Assembly: GCA_964457925.1 (NCBI GenBank)
Contig: CAYWGH010000008.1
Location: 62,001-126,000 of the forward strand
Source: Coneutiohabitans sp964457925
Lineage (GTDB): Bacteria; Zhuqueibacterota; Zhuqueibacteria; Zhuqueibacterales; Zhuqueibacteraceae
Length of the DNA: 64,000 nucleotides
Reading direction: 5' to 3'
Shown here: in pieces, positions 16,239 to 25,486 of the stretch
Layout: the number at the start of each line of letters is the position of its first letter
Position numbering within the stretch: the first letter of the stretch is position 1
Program-made: the position numbers and the translations under genes
The notes under the pieces: model-generated
The model's database searches: none
Seen by the model: the letters and a program-made list of their open reading frames with translations, nothing else
Told to the model about the DNA's origin: nothing

Positions 16239-18338
16239 TTATGCCGTTTCCTCCCCCACCTCCAGCCGAATGGTCTCGACCTCACTGGCATGGATGACCC
16301 GGCGCCGCGCTTCGATGGCGCGATTCACCAGGCGCACACAAAATTTTTGCACGAGAAACGGTTTTCCGCCGGAAAGCTGCCAGATCTTCTCCGCCGCTTC
16401 CTGGTCAAATTTGAAAAAGCCTCTCACCGGTTCGTGGATGAGCCGTAACGTTTCCTCGCGCGTCAACAACGGCAGGGCCACCTGTTCGAAAAAATTGTAC
16501 CACGGACTTGATTCACTTTCCCACTGTTTGCGAATGTTGCTGCCGGTCAACACGGCCACGAGATTCTCGCTGAATGATTTCATGAAAATCGATCGCAGAT
16601 GTTGATTGGCGCGCTCGCTATAGCGATTCAACTCGTCGACTTCGTCAAGCAACAGAACCAGGCGGATTTTTTTATTTGCTGCCAATGCGCCGTGCGGTTG
16701 CGCCTGCAGCAGGCCGATGATTTTGCGTAAGTCATTGGCAAACTCGCGATGACCATAGCCGGCACGGGCGGCCGGTTTCGGCACGGCCGCTGCGATCTCA
16801 ACGCCGAGTTGCTCGCGCAGCTCTTCGAGCACATGCGCAAAAAAGAATTCTTCCGGAACCCCCTGCAAATCAATGAACACCGGTACAAAGCGGTAAACCG
16901 GGTCCTGGCGTTCCTGCAACAAACGCAGCAATTGATGCTGCATGGAAGTTTTTCCGATGCGCCGCGGGCCGTACACCATCAGGCTATTGTTGGGCAGCGT
17001 GCGCAAAATGCGTTCGAGCAACTGCTGCCGGCCAAAGAACATTTCCGCGGTGCGAATGGGCGCGCCGGCAATGTAGGGATTGTAGTGATGCGCAAACGCA
17101 ATGCGATCACGAATCAGGCGGTTTCCCACCAGCACGCCGAATACCAGCACAAGCCCGGCGCCGCTGATCAGCCAGAATTGCGAAGTGCGATAAAGCGGCG
17201 GCAGGCGGCGCAGGCGCAGCCGCTCCGTGCTGGCGTGTTGTTCGCGATCGAGATCATACGCCGTCACAACGATTTCATTTTCACCCAGGCGCAACGGAAT
17301 TTTGACTGAAAAATTACATCTGCCCTCCGCATCGGGCTTCAGCAGGGCTTGCTTTTCGGCTGGCGGCAACGGGAGGGCTGCGCCATTCACGGCAAACACG
17401 ATTGCCGCAATGCCGGAGTCGTCTTTGGCATAACCGCGCACCATGAGATGCTCGGCGCGCATGCTGGCGTTGGCCGCTTCCGGCTCACGAATCACCAAAA
17501 CCGGCGAACCGGCGCGCACATATTCAGTTTTTGTGATCGTATCGCCTCTGGCGGCTTGCTTGCCGGTAGGCGCGTTGAGCTGCGTGATTTCAAATTGCAC
17601 ACGCCGCTGCCATGCCGCAATGACGGCATCATTCGGCGCGAGTTGGCGTAGATGCTCAAAATGCTGCAAAGCCTCAAAATAGCGGCCCTGCAAATAGGCA
17701 GTTTGCGCGGTTCGCATGAGCCGCGCAGCAGAATCAGAGTCTGACGAGGCGGATAAACTCTGGCGGGCGCCAGCCACGGGCGCAGGAGGTTCCGCAAACC
17801 AATGCGTGATTTGCCTGCGGCTTTCATCGTCAAAAGCCGGATTGGCGGACAACAAGGAATCAATGCGCTTGTGTGCGCCGCTTTCTGCCCGGTTTGCGCT
17901 GGCACTTAACAAATCGGTCCAGGGGATCTTTGTGGTTTCGATTCGTTTTAATTTCAGCAGAGCCGTTGCCGTCTCTTGCAGGCGCAACAAATTATTGTAA
18001 TCGGCTTTGCTTTCCGAAATCGCAGCAAAGCCCAGTTCGCGCTCGAAATTCTCCACGGCTTCGGCATAATCCCCCAGAAAAAATAATGCGCGCCCGAGTT
18101 GGTAATGCGGAAAATAATCAAACGGGATCAGCCCGACTTCGCTCACGGCATTGCGCTTCGGCTCGGCCTTGATCGCAATTGCGGCGCGAAACTCGTTTGC
18201 GGCTTCCGGCCATTGATTCGCATCGACTTTTTTCAGGCCGTTTAAATAATGCGTCGACCATTGCGCACTGACCGAAATTGCCGGAAGCAGCGCGAAATTC
18301 AAAATTGAAAAGAAAAAGTAAAGACTGCGTGAAGTCAT
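16239..18338 (-). CDS. Envelope protein: signal peptide, TPR, Ig-like, transmembrane helix, AAA-like NTPase
   Basis: A 699-residue protein. It has a signal sequence (1-25), periplasmic TPR-like repeats (about 30-130 and 205-250), then an Ig-like/Big domain (about 270-375) with LGENEIVVTAYDLD. A single membrane helix follows (about 387-405). The cytoplasmic NTPase has entry motif NPYIAGAPIR-FFGR (420-437), Walker A GPRRIGKTS (457-465) and Walker B LVLLLDEVDE (560-569). It looks like a transmembrane sensor with an ATPase output. The NTPase is paralogous to the one in the neighbouring kinase fusion. The gene stops 1 bp before the barrel gene's frame begins on the same strand (18339), so they are tightly linked. 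The function is not known. Confidence 0.8.
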   Translation of the reverse strand: MTSRSLYFFFSILNFALLPAISVSAQWSTHYLNGLKKVDANQWPEAANEFRAAIAIKAEPKRNAVSEVGLIPFDYFPHYQLGRALFFLGDYAEAVENFERELGFAAISESKADYNNLLRLQETATALLKLKRIETTKIPWTDLLSASANRAESGAHKRIDSLLSANPAFDDESRRQITHWFAEPPAPVAGARQSLSASSDSDSAARLMRTAQTAYLQGRYFEALQHFEHLRQLAPNDAVIAAWQRRVQFEITQLNAPTGKQAARGDTITKTEYVRAGSPVLVIREPEAANASMRAEHLMVRGYAKDDSGIAAIVFAVNGAALPLPPAEKQALLKPDAEGRCNFSVKIPLRLGENEIVVTAYDLDREQHASTERLRLRRLPPLYRTSQFWLISGAGLVLVFGVLVGNRLIRDRIAFAHHYNPYIAGAPIRTAEMFFGRQQLLERILRTLPNNSLMVYGPRRIGKTSMQHQLLRLLQERQDPVYRFVPVFIDLQGVPEEFFFAHVLEELREQLGVEIAAAVPKPAARAGYGHREFANDLRKIIGLLQAQPHGALAANKKIRLVLLLDEVDELNRYSERANQHLRSIFMKSFSENLVAVLTGSNIRKQWESESSPWYNFFEQVALPLLTREETLRLIHEPVRGFFKFDQEAAEKIWQLSGGKPFLVQKFCVRLVNRAIEARRRVIHASEVETIRLEVGEETA

Positions 18339-18339
18339 C

Positions 18340-19809
18340 TTACAATCTCAACACAGTAGATCCAATGAAACCGATCTGGCCCAGCGCCGGGCAAATATCA
18401 ATGCTTCCTTCGAAACGGACTTTATTGTTGAGCACAACCCCGGCGCCGGAGGTTGCGTGAAAGAAGCCAGATCTATCCGGAAATTCGCGCTGAAGATTGG
18501 AATCGCGCGAAACGGCTTGCAGGCCAAAATTCGGTTCGGTATAAAATCCTGCACGCAGCAGCCAAATTTTGCCAAGCTCGGCCAGACGATACTCCAAGCC
18601 CAGGCGCAACGATAAATGATTTTTGATACTGACATCATCTTCACCGTCGGGATCACGATAGCGGGAGGCGGCATCGGGAATGTCATCTTGCGGTAAATCG
18701 AATTGCAACCCTTGCAGCATGGTATGACTGCGATAAAGCAAGGCATCCGCCGCACAAAGCAGGCGGCTGCCGGCCTCCCAACTCAAACCAAAACCCAAAT
18801 GATCCGGAAGATTCAGCGTAAACGGCAGACGCTTCTCCTGCGGTTTAAAGTGGATGGCATCATCAAGACCGTCGTTCGGCGTGCGATCGGGCAAGGTATA
18901 TCCCGGGAAAATGAGATGATTCTCAACCTCATACGACGGCAGGTCGTCATAAACAATGCCAAAGGATAGACTCGAAGTGATTTCCAAAAGCAAACCGAGG
19001 CTGAAACTCGCTTTGAATTGATTGCGTTGCACATGATCCATGCGATAAAGCGCTTCGACGCGCGGCGGCACGATTTGGTCCGGCCTCGCGTTGAATTGCG
19101 TTTGCAGCCAGAGATCCGGTTCGAAGTATTGGCGTTCATCCAGGCGCAGCCGCAATTGCGTCGTACGCAACGCCAAACCGGCATGCACGCTTGGCACCAA
19201 CGTTTTCGCGACGACAAAGGCGTTATGTATGATTTCAGAGTAATGTTCGCTCGCGCGTCCCGCGAAATTGCCGGAAGCGCCGAATTGCTCCGCGAGGCTC
19301 AGCGGGCGATCGGCGTTGATTGTCACAAATTGCTGGCGGGCAAAGTTGAATTCCGAGCGGAACGCCACTTGGCGAAAAACGGCGAAGGTGAAACCCCATT
19401 GTGGATAGATGACGTTGACGAGGGTTTGATCGAAAACCGGTTCGTATTGCCGCTGCTCGCCGCCGGCATGCACACGACGGCTGACGGGAAAGTCATACGT
19501 CTGCCATCCCGCGCTGTGGCTCAGGCTGATTTCCGGCGTTGTGAGAAAACTCAATCCTGCGGGATTGATCGCGGCAGCCGTGGCATCGTCTGCCACGCCG
19601 ATAAATGCGCCGCCCATGCTTGCGGGCCGGCCCGCGGGGTGAATCGGGGTCAAACGGAGCCGGCTGAACGCGAACTCCGGCGATCGCGGCCGCTCGATTT
19701 GACTGAAACCCGAATCACACACAAAGAACATTTGCAACAGCAACAGAAAAACAACTGGCCGCAACGTTTGCCGGGAACGGCTGTTGCTCAGAATGAACAC
19801 GCTGCTCAT
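18340..19809 (-). CDS. Outer-membrane beta-barrel protein (FadL/OmpP1/PorV-like)
   Basis: ATG 19809 gives 489 residues with a good signal peptide (Arg-rich n-region, VVFLLLLQMFF core, cleavage near FS-Q). A longer frame reaches 19953 but adds no signal-like sequence. After cleavage the PAGRPASMGGAFIGVADDATAAAINPAGLSFL block is the classic N-terminus of FadL/PorV-type barrels, where an N-terminal hatch plugs the pore. The rest alternates as amphipathic strands, and the last residues TVLRL fit a barrel C-terminus. It may transport hydrophobic compounds or serve as an outer-membrane sensor/anchor. It is the first gene of the three-gene minus-strand unit with the NTPase and kinase genes. Confidence 0.75.
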   Translation of the reverse strand: MSSVFILSNSRSRQTLRPVVFLLLLQMFFVCDSGFSQIERPRSPEFAFSRLRLTPIHPAGRPASMGGAFIGVADDATAAAINPAGLSFLTTPEISLSHSAGWQTYDFPVSRRVHAGGEQRQYEPVFDQTLVNVIYPQWGFTFAVFRQVAFRSEFNFARQQFVTINADRPLSLAEQFGASGNFAGRASEHYSEIIHNAFVVAKTLVPSVHAGLALRTTQLRLRLDERQYFEPDLWLQTQFNARPDQIVPPRVEALYRMDHVQRNQFKASFSLGLLLEITSSLSFGIVYDDLPSYEVENHLIFPGYTLPDRTPNDGLDDAIHFKPQEKRLPFTLNLPDHLGFGLSWEAGSRLLCAADALLYRSHTMLQGLQFDLPQDDIPDAASRYRDPDGEDDVSIKNHLSLRLGLEYRLAELGKIWLLRAGFYTEPNFGLQAVSRDSNLQREFPDRSGFFHATSGAGVVLNNKVRFEGSIDICPALGQIGFIGSTVLRL

Positions 19810-20020
19810 TTCGATAACATCACCACAATGAAAATGCGCTGCCATAGCGGCCTCGATCAAATAAATTTCACTGAAAAGATAGCGCATTGTCGCCGAATTC
19901 CAAGGGGAATTTTGCAAATAAGCGGCAGCATGATCGGCTTGCAATCTTGACATTGCCTGAATAAAAGCTTAATGTGCAGGGCAGCAAAATCGAATATTCA
20001 ATCGCTACACAGGATTTTTT

Positions 20021-21574
20021 ATGGCTGAGACAAATACCGCAGGCTTACAAGAGAACCTCGCTGCGTTGCAGGCGCTTAATCGTCTGGCGCAAACCATCAT
20101 TGCCGCGCCTGATGCTGATACCATTTTGGATGAAGCCGTTGCGACCGCAACCGCGATCAGCGGCGCGGCCGGCGCGGCTTTGATGTTGCTCAACCCGGGC
20201 CATACTGAAACCGAAGTCACATCTTCCGGCATGTTTCACACGCTGGCGCGCCATGACTCCGGGCATGAACAAGGCGACAACACGTTGCGCCAGTTGCAGC
20301 GCATGCTTGTTGGTTGGATTTTTAAGCATCGTGCGCCGCTGCTTTCGCCGTGGCTGGTCGAGGATGATCGTTTTCCAGGCTTGGCGTTGCTCGGCAGCGC
20401 GGCATTCAGCGCCGCCGGCGCGCCGATTTTATCAGGAGATGACGTCATTGGGGGCCTCATTGCGGTGAAAACAGAGAGACTCGCGGCGGGAGAAAATGTC
20501 GTGATGCTGCTGGAACAAATCGCGGCATTGGTGGCGCCGGCATTAAGCCGTTTGCGTCGCATGCAGGAACTGGCTGATGAAAATAATTACTACAAACAAA
20601 CGTTGCTTGCGCAGCATGGCTTGCCGGGCGTTATTGCCAAAAGCGAGGCCATGAGAACGGTATTTTCATTGGTGCAGCGCGTCGCCCCGAATGATGCGCG
20701 CGTCTTGATTGAGGGCGAAAGCGGCACGGGCAAGGAATTAATTGCACGCATACTGCACAACCACGGGCCGCGGCGCGAGAAGAAATTTCTCGCGGTTGAC
20801 TGCGGCGCCATTCCCGACAATTTGCTGGAAAGCGAATTGTTCGGCTATGTCAAGGGCGCGTTCACGGGCGCCACGCAAAATCGCAAAGGCCTGCTGCAAG
20901 AGGCCGACGGCGGCACGTTGTTTTTGGACGAGATCAACAATATGCCGCTGCCGTTGCAGGCCAAACTCTTGCGTGTGTTGCAGGAGGGCGAAGTCCGCCC
21001 GCTCGGCAGCAATACGGCGCAAAAGGTCGATGTGCGCGTGATTGCGGCGAGCAGTCAAAACCTGGCGGAATTGGTGAAACTTGGAAGTTTTCGCCAAGAT
21101 TTGTTTTTCCGTTTGAAGGTGATCCTTCTGCGGCTGCCGCCGTTGCGCGAGCGCAGCGGCGATGTGCCGTTGCTCGCCGATCATTTTTTAAAAAAATATG
21201 TCGAGGTTTATCGGAAAAGCCTGGCGGGATTCGAGCCGGCGGCGATGCAGCTCATGCAAAAGTATCATTGGCCGGGTAACGTGCGCGAGTTGGAGCATGC
21301 GGTCGAACAGGCGGTGGTGTTGGCGTTGCCGCAAGCGCAACTGATTACGGCGAACGATTTGCCGGAGGAACTCAGAGGCCGCGCCGGGAGTTCGGCGCTG
21401 CTCGAACAACTGACGAATTTGCCCGCGGCTGTGGAAGCGCTCGAGATTCGCATGATCAAAAGAGCATTGGCAGAAACAAACGGCAATAAATCACAAGCAG
21501 CGGAAAGATTGGGATTGAGCCGGCGGGGTTTTTTGAATAAGCTGGAGAGGTATCGAATTGAGGGGGATAAATAA
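20021..21574 (+). CDS. Sigma-54-dependent transcriptional activator (GAF-AAA-Fis)
   Basis: A 517-residue regulator. The N-terminal GAF domain (about 15-175) replaces the usual receiver domain, so it probably senses a small molecule or redox state rather than a phosphorelay. The AAA+ domain has Walker A GESGTGKE (232-239), the sigma-54-contacting GAFTGA (279-284), and an R-finger region LRERSGDVPLLADHF. The C-terminal Fis helix-turn-helix is NKSQAAERLGLSRRGFLNKL. It is divergently oriented to the barrel/NTPase/kinase genes with a ~210-bp shared intergenic region. Regulation of that unit is a reasonable inference, but no sigma-54 site is obvious to the eye. Confidence 0.92.
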   Translation: MAETNTAGLQENLAALQALNRLAQTIIAAPDADTILDEAVATATAISGAAGAALMLLNPGHTETEVTSSGMFHTLARHDSGHEQGDNTLRQLQRMLVGWIFKHRAPLLSPWLVEDDRFPGLALLGSAAFSAAGAPILSGDDVIGGLIAVKTERLAAGENVVMLLEQIAALVAPALSRLRRMQELADENNYYKQTLLAQHGLPGVIAKSEAMRTVFSLVQRVAPNDARVLIEGESGTGKELIARILHNHGPRREKKFLAVDCGAIPDNLLESELFGYVKGAFTGATQNRKGLLQEADGGTLFLDEINNMPLPLQAKLLRVLQEGEVRPLGSNTAQKVDVRVIAASSQNLAELVKLGSFRQDLFFRLKVILLRLPPLRERSGDVPLLADHFLKKYVEVYRKSLAGFEPAAMQLMQKYHWPGNVRELEHAVEQAVVLALPQAQLITANDLPEELRGRAGSSALLEQLTNLPAAVEALEIRMIKRALAETNGNKSQAAERLGLSRRGFLNKLERYRIEGDK

Positions 21575-21579
21575 AAAAG

Positions 21580-21651
21580 CGTCCCCTACGGGGTTCGAAC
21601 CCGTGTTGCAGGATTGAAAATCCTGAGTCCTTACCACTAGACGAAGGGGAC
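21580..21651 (-). tRNA. tRNA-Glu (anticodon TTC)
   Basis: The minus-strand sequence folds as a cloverleaf. It has acceptor GTCCCCT/AGGGGAC with discriminator G, an anticodon stem CAGGA/TCCTG around loop TTTTCAA (anticodon TTC), and a T arm with GGTTCGAACCC. No encoded CCA. A T-run follows on the minus strand and could serve in transcript termination. Confidence 0.95.
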
Positions 21652-21709
21652 GCACAAAAACACTTTAAAATTTTTGCAGGAACAGACAATTTGCATCATT
21701 TTTAAGCAG

Positions 21710-21784
21710 GGTGAGTGAGGGGATTTGAACCCCCGACCACCAGAACCACAATCTGGCGCTCTAACCAACTGAGCTACACTCACC
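21710..21784 (-). tRNA. tRNA-His (anticodon GTG)
   Basis: The minus-strand cloverleaf has acceptor GTGAGTG/CACTCAC and an anticodon stem CCAGA/TCTGG around TTGTGGT (anticodon GTG). The extra G at position -1 faces discriminator C, the standard identity feature of tRNA-His. No encoded CCA. Confidence 0.95.
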
Positions 21785-21826
21785 ATCTCAGCCAGCCGGC
21801 AGCGCGGTTCACAACGCCGTCAACTG

Positions 21827-21900
21827 TGCGCCAGGGGGGACTCGAACCCTCAACCCACAGCTTAGAAGGCTGTTGCTCTATCCACTTGAGCTACTGGCGC
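21827..21900 (-). tRNA. tRNA-Arg (anticodon TCT)
   Basis: The minus-strand cloverleaf has acceptor GCGCCAG/CTGGCGC with discriminator A. The anticodon stem ACAGC/GCTGT surrounds CTTCTAA, giving anticodon TCT, which reads AGA/AGG. No encoded CCA. Confidence 0.95.
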
Positions 21901-21995
21901 AAAATCAAAAAATGGAGTGATTGTGAAGGAGTATGCAGAAGCATTTCTGCGGTCATCTCAAAATGTTACTGTTTCACAACTCCATTCGATGCGCG

Positions 21996-22069
21996 TCGGG
22001 GCAGCAGGATTTGAACCTGCGACCTCCTGCTCCCAAAGCAGGCGCGCTACCAAGCTACGCTATGCCCCG
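21996..22069 (-). tRNA. tRNA-Pro (anticodon TGG)
   Basis: The minus-strand cloverleaf has acceptor CGGGGCA with a T-arm-side partner TGCCCCG and discriminator A. The anticodon stem CCTGC/GCAGG surrounds TTTGGGA, giving anticodon TGG. It is the promoter-proximal member of a Pro-Arg-His-Glu tRNA cluster in which the genes are spaced about 60-95 bp apart. Confidence 0.95.
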
Positions 22070-22242
22070 CGAGAGGTGTGTCGTTTTTCAAAAAAGACCG
22101 GCTAAGATAAATCATCCGTCCTAGAAAATCAAGCAGAATTTCAGCTTGTGCATGTGTTCAGACGGTCACCGTAAGCCGGAGGACAGAACCAACTTGTCAG
22201 CATAACAATGCAGCTTATTTTAACCGTTCTCGTTGAAGCGGG

Positions 22243-22485
22243 CTTCGACAGGCTCAGCCTGCGGCAAGGCTCAGCTTCGACAGGCTCAGCTTCGACAGGC
22301 TCAGCCTGCGGCAAGGCTCAGCCTGCGGCAAGGCTCAGCCTGCGGCAAGGCTCAGCCTGCGGCAAGGTTCAGCTTCGACAGGCTCAGCCTGCGGCAAGGT
22401 TCAGCCTGCGGCAAGGTTCAGCCTGCGGCAAGGTTCAGCCTGCGGCAAGGTTCAGCTTCGACAGGCGTAGTTTCGACAAGCTCAA
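22243..22485. repeat. Interleaved array of 15-bp (A) and 17-bp (B) repeats
   Basis: Fifteen units abut without spacers: A B A A B B B B A B B B B A' A''. A is cttcgacaggctcag, B is cctgcggcaaggctcag (later B copies have ggttcag). A' and A'' at the right end are degenerate. The two units share the 3' part ggctcag, so B probably derives from A. Two open reading frames pass through the array but have only repetitive Gln/Ala/Ser/Arg content and no gene-like features. The array lies between the tRNA cluster and ftsH. Single or inverted A units recur at 35264, 35321, 51617 and 51645. Confidence 0.95.
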
Positions 22486-22628
22486 CCGGCGGTGGTGAAT
22501 GCAGCTTGGTGAATTTCACATGATCGCTTCATCTCTCATTTTGATGGAAGCATCATAAATGTCACGCCATTTCACTTGACTTTGCTAGGCGGTGGCTATA
22601 TCTTTGCCCTAAAAAATTTCCGGTTCAA

Positions 22629-24575
22629 ATGCAATCTCCAAAACAGGAAGACAAAAAAGCGCGTTTCAGCGTGCGTTTTTGGCTGATGTTGTTTGCCGGC
22701 GCGTTGCTGCTTACGTACCTCATTCCCAAAATCTTTGGGGATGAACAAGCCAACACAATTCCCTACAGTGAATTTAAAGCGTTGCTGCGCGATAAAAAAA
22801 TCACGCGGTGCACGATCACCAGCGACGAAATTTCCGGATACTTTCGCGCCGATTCCACGGCGGCTCCGCCTGCCGGTTTTTTGCGCCGATTTTTGGCGCG
22901 CGACGAAGCCCAACCGGGTGAAACCGCATTTCTCACCGTGCCGATAAATGATCCCGATTTGATCAAAGACCTGGAAGCTGCGGGTGTGGCTTATGCCGGC
23001 ACGGCAAGCGATGGTTGGTGGCAAGACATGCTGTTTATGTTCGCGGCAACGCTGCTCTTTCTTGTGTTTATCTTTTTTCTCATGAGCGCGCTTTCGCGCC
23101 GCTTTAACCCGCAGCGCGGATTGATGTCGATCGGAGAAAATAAGGCAAAAATCTATGTTGAAGGCAACACCAAGGTCACGTTTAAAGACGTTGCCGGCGT
23201 TGATGAGGCGGTGGAAGAAGTTCGGGAAGTGGTGGAGTTTCTGAAACAGCCGGATAAATTTATTGCGCTCGGCGGGCGCATTCCTAAAGGCGTGTTGTTG
23301 CTGGGGCCGCCGGGAACCGGAAAAACGCTGCTGGCAAGGGCGGTGGCGGGCGAAGCGGGTGTGCCGTTTTATCAGCTCAGCGGCTCGGAGTTCGTCGAAA
23401 TGTTTGTGGGCGTGGGCGCGGCGCGCGTGCGCGATTTGTTCAAGCAGGCGCAACGCCACAAGGCGGCGATCATCTTTATCGACGAGCTGGATGCCATCGG
23501 CAAGAGCCGCGGCGCCAGCCCGTTCAACAGCCACGACGAGCGCGAGCACACGCTCAATCAACTGCTGGTGGAGATGGACGGCTTCGATGCCAACAATCGC
23601 GTGATCATCATGGCTGCCACCAATCGGCCCGAGGTGCTCGACCTGGCGTTGCTGCGGCCCGGCCGCTTCGACCGGCAAATCGTGGTGGATCGCCCGAACA
23701 TCAAGGGCCGCGAAGCGATTTTGCGCGTGCATGCCGGCAAGGTCCGACTCACCCCCGATGTTGATTTACGTGTGATCGCCTCGCGCACGCCCGGTTTTGT
23801 GGGCGCAGATTTGGCGAATGTCATCAACGAAGCGGCGCTGCTGGCTGCGCGCGCCAACAAACAACAGATCGAAATGCGCGATCTTGAAGAAGCGATTGAC
23901 CGCGTCATTGCCGGATTGGAGAAAAAAAGCCGCGTGCTCAACAAGCGCGAAAAGGAAATCGTTGCCTATCACGAGGCGGGTCACGCCGTCGTTGCAGCGA
24001 GCTTGGAGGGCGTCGATCCGGTGCATCGCGTTACCATCATTCCGCGCGGGGTAGCGGCTTTGGGGCACACGCTGCAGCTTCCCACGGAAGATCGTTATCT
24101 CATGACGCGCACAGAATTGATCAACCGGGTGAAAGTTTTGCTCGGCGGCCGTGTGGCCGAAGAAATCATCTTCCAGGAAATTTCCACGGGCGCGCAAAAT
24201 GATCTCGAGCGCAGCACGGCAATCGCGCGCAGCATGGTGACGGAGTACGGCATGAGCACGAGACTCGGCCCGTTGTTTTATTCCAATGATAAACGCAGCA
24301 TGTTTCTCGGCGTCGAAATGGCCGGCGTGTCGCACAGCGAAAAAATCGCGAGCCAAATCGACGAAGAAGTGCGCACGATTATTGATAAAGCCTATCGCGA
24401 GGTGGAGCGACTGCTCGGGCGCAAACGCAACAAGCTTGAAAAACTCGCCAAACTGCTGCTCGAAAAAGAAATGGTTGAAGGCGAAGAGTTGCAGCAATTG
24501 CTGCAAAGCAAGAATCGCCCGGTGCTCGGCTTGTTTGCGTCCGGCACTCATGAGAACGGGAAGACGAAAGCGTGA
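22629..24575 (+). CDS. ftsH: ATP-dependent zinc metalloprotease FtsH
   Basis: A 648-residue membrane protease. It has two membrane helices (about 17-35 and 133-153) flanking a small periplasmic domain. The AAA domain has Walker A GPPGTGKT (226-233), Walker B IIFIDELDAIG and the second-region-of-homology ATNRPEVLD-RPGRFDR. The M41 protease domain has the zinc site HEAGH (448-452). FtsH degrades misassembled membrane proteins and short-lived regulators. The length and motif order are standard. The gene overlaps the next open frame by 4 bp (GTG within the TGA area), although the downstream protein probably starts at 24596. Confidence 0.97.
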   Translation: MQSPKQEDKKARFSVRFWLMLFAGALLLTYLIPKIFGDEQANTIPYSEFKALLRDKKITRCTITSDEISGYFRADSTAAPPAGFLRRFLARDEAQPGETAFLTVPINDPDLIKDLEAAGVAYAGTASDGWWQDMLFMFAATLLFLVFIFFLMSALSRRFNPQRGLMSIGENKAKIYVEGNTKVTFKDVAGVDEAVEEVREVVEFLKQPDKFIALGGRIPKGVLLLGPPGTGKTLLARAVAGEAGVPFYQLSGSEFVEMFVGVGAARVRDLFKQAQRHKAAIIFIDELDAIGKSRGASPFNSHDEREHTLNQLLVEMDGFDANNRVIIMAATNRPEVLDLALLRPGRFDRQIVVDRPNIKGREAILRVHAGKVRLTPDVDLRVIASRTPGFVGADLANVINEAALLAARANKQQIEMRDLEEAIDRVIAGLEKKSRVLNKREKEIVAYHEAGHAVVAASLEGVDPVHRVTIIPRGVAALGHTLQLPTEDRYLMTRTELINRVKVLLGGRVAEEIIFQEISTGAQNDLERSTAIARSMVTEYGMSTRLGPLFYSNDKRSMFLGVEMAGVSHSEKIASQIDEEVRTIIDKAYREVERLLGRKRNKLEKLAKLLLEKEMVEGEELQQLLQSKNRPVLGLFASGTHENGKTKA

Positions 24576-24595
24576 TCTGTCAGCCCGGTTGCTTC

Positions 24596-25486
24596 ATGAA
24601 AATCCCTCCCAAAATATCCGCCTGGAATCTCCTTTGCTGTTTCGGTTTGATTTCAGTGTTTGCCGTGACAACGGCAAACTCTCAACCTTCCCTTGTTCGA
24701 AAGCAATCTGGCGGATTGCCGCCCTCACCTTATTTTCTCAATACCAATCATCTCTGGTTGCTGCCGGCCTCCAGCATGCAACTGAGTTTGGGCGGTGAAA
24801 TGCGATCGCGCTGGCAGGCGCCCTTGTCCGGCTTGCAGGGAAGATTGTTGCGCTTCGGTGTTACACGCGTGGATTTCGGCGTGTCTTCCAATGTCGTAAT
24901 TCAGATTCAAGGCGCCATCCGCCAACAACTCGAGATTGATAAATCAAGCTCGCAACCCAAGGCGGGATTCCCGGCCAGCGGGACGACAGCGGATGCCGGG
25001 GATTTTTCCGTGGCTACAATCGTGCGCATCGCACAAAACGCAGCGCAGACCACAGCTTTTGGCGTGCGCGCTGAAACGAGATTGCCGAATTCCACCCAGA
25101 AAAAAGGCATCGGCACAAACACGACGGATATATTTTTAGCGGCGATGCTCTCGCAGAAGCTCGAAAAACTTTTGCTGTTCGGAGAAGTTGGAATGGGCAT
25201 TCTCACCGCGCCGGTTGAAACCGATGAGCAGAATGATGTTTTGACTTATGGATTGGGTGCGATTTACCGCGTCTCATCGCGGCTGCAGTTCGCCGGAGAA
25301 ATTAATGGCTATCTCACCACACGCAATATCATTCCAGCGGGCACGGAAGCGCGCAGCGTGGCGCGTGCAGGCGCGAGCTGGCTTTTGAAAGCTGTGAATC
25401 TTGAATTATCCGCCACGCGCGGTTTGACCGTGAATGAAGGAACCTGGGGCGGGATGCTGGGATTAGCGCGAAGGTTTGAGCTTTGA
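24596..25486 (+). CDS. Secreted or outer-membrane protein, unknown
   Basis: From ATG 24596 the product is 296 residues with a signal peptide (hydrophobic ISAWNLLCCFGLISVFAVTT, cleavage around SQ). A GTG at 24572 would add eight residues and overlap ftsH by 4 bp. The mature part has alternating strands, NTNHLWLLPASSMQLSLGGE near the start, AGEINGYLTTRN late, and ends FEL. This is compatible with a small outer-membrane beta-barrel or transporter-like protein, but I do not recognise a family. Close spacing to ftsH suggests co-transcription. Function is not inferred. Confidence 0.68.
   Translation: MKIPPKISAWNLLCCFGLISVFAVTTANSQPSLVRKQSGGLPPSPYFLNTNHLWLLPASSMQLSLGGEMRSRWQAPLSGLQGRLLRFGVTRVDFGVSSNVVIQIQGAIRQQLEIDKSSSQPKAGFPASGTTADAGDFSVATIVRIAQNAAQTTAFGVRAETRLPNSTQKKGIGTNTTDIFLAAMLSQKLEKLLLFGEVGMGILTAPVETDEQNDVLTYGLGAIYRVSSRLQFAGEINGYLTTRNIIPAGTEARSVARAGASWLLKAVNLELSATRGLTVNEGTWGGMLGLARRFEL

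Noticed and set aside
22243..22485. CRISPR-like look of the tandem repeats
   Set aside because: Units abut directly with no unique spacers, and no cas genes are nearby.
22208..22523. Two overlapping reading frames of ~96 codons through the 15/17-bp repeat array
   Set aside because: They translate the repeats into monotonous Gln/Ala/Ser/Arg runs and have no ribosome site or family features. The repeats explain their openness.
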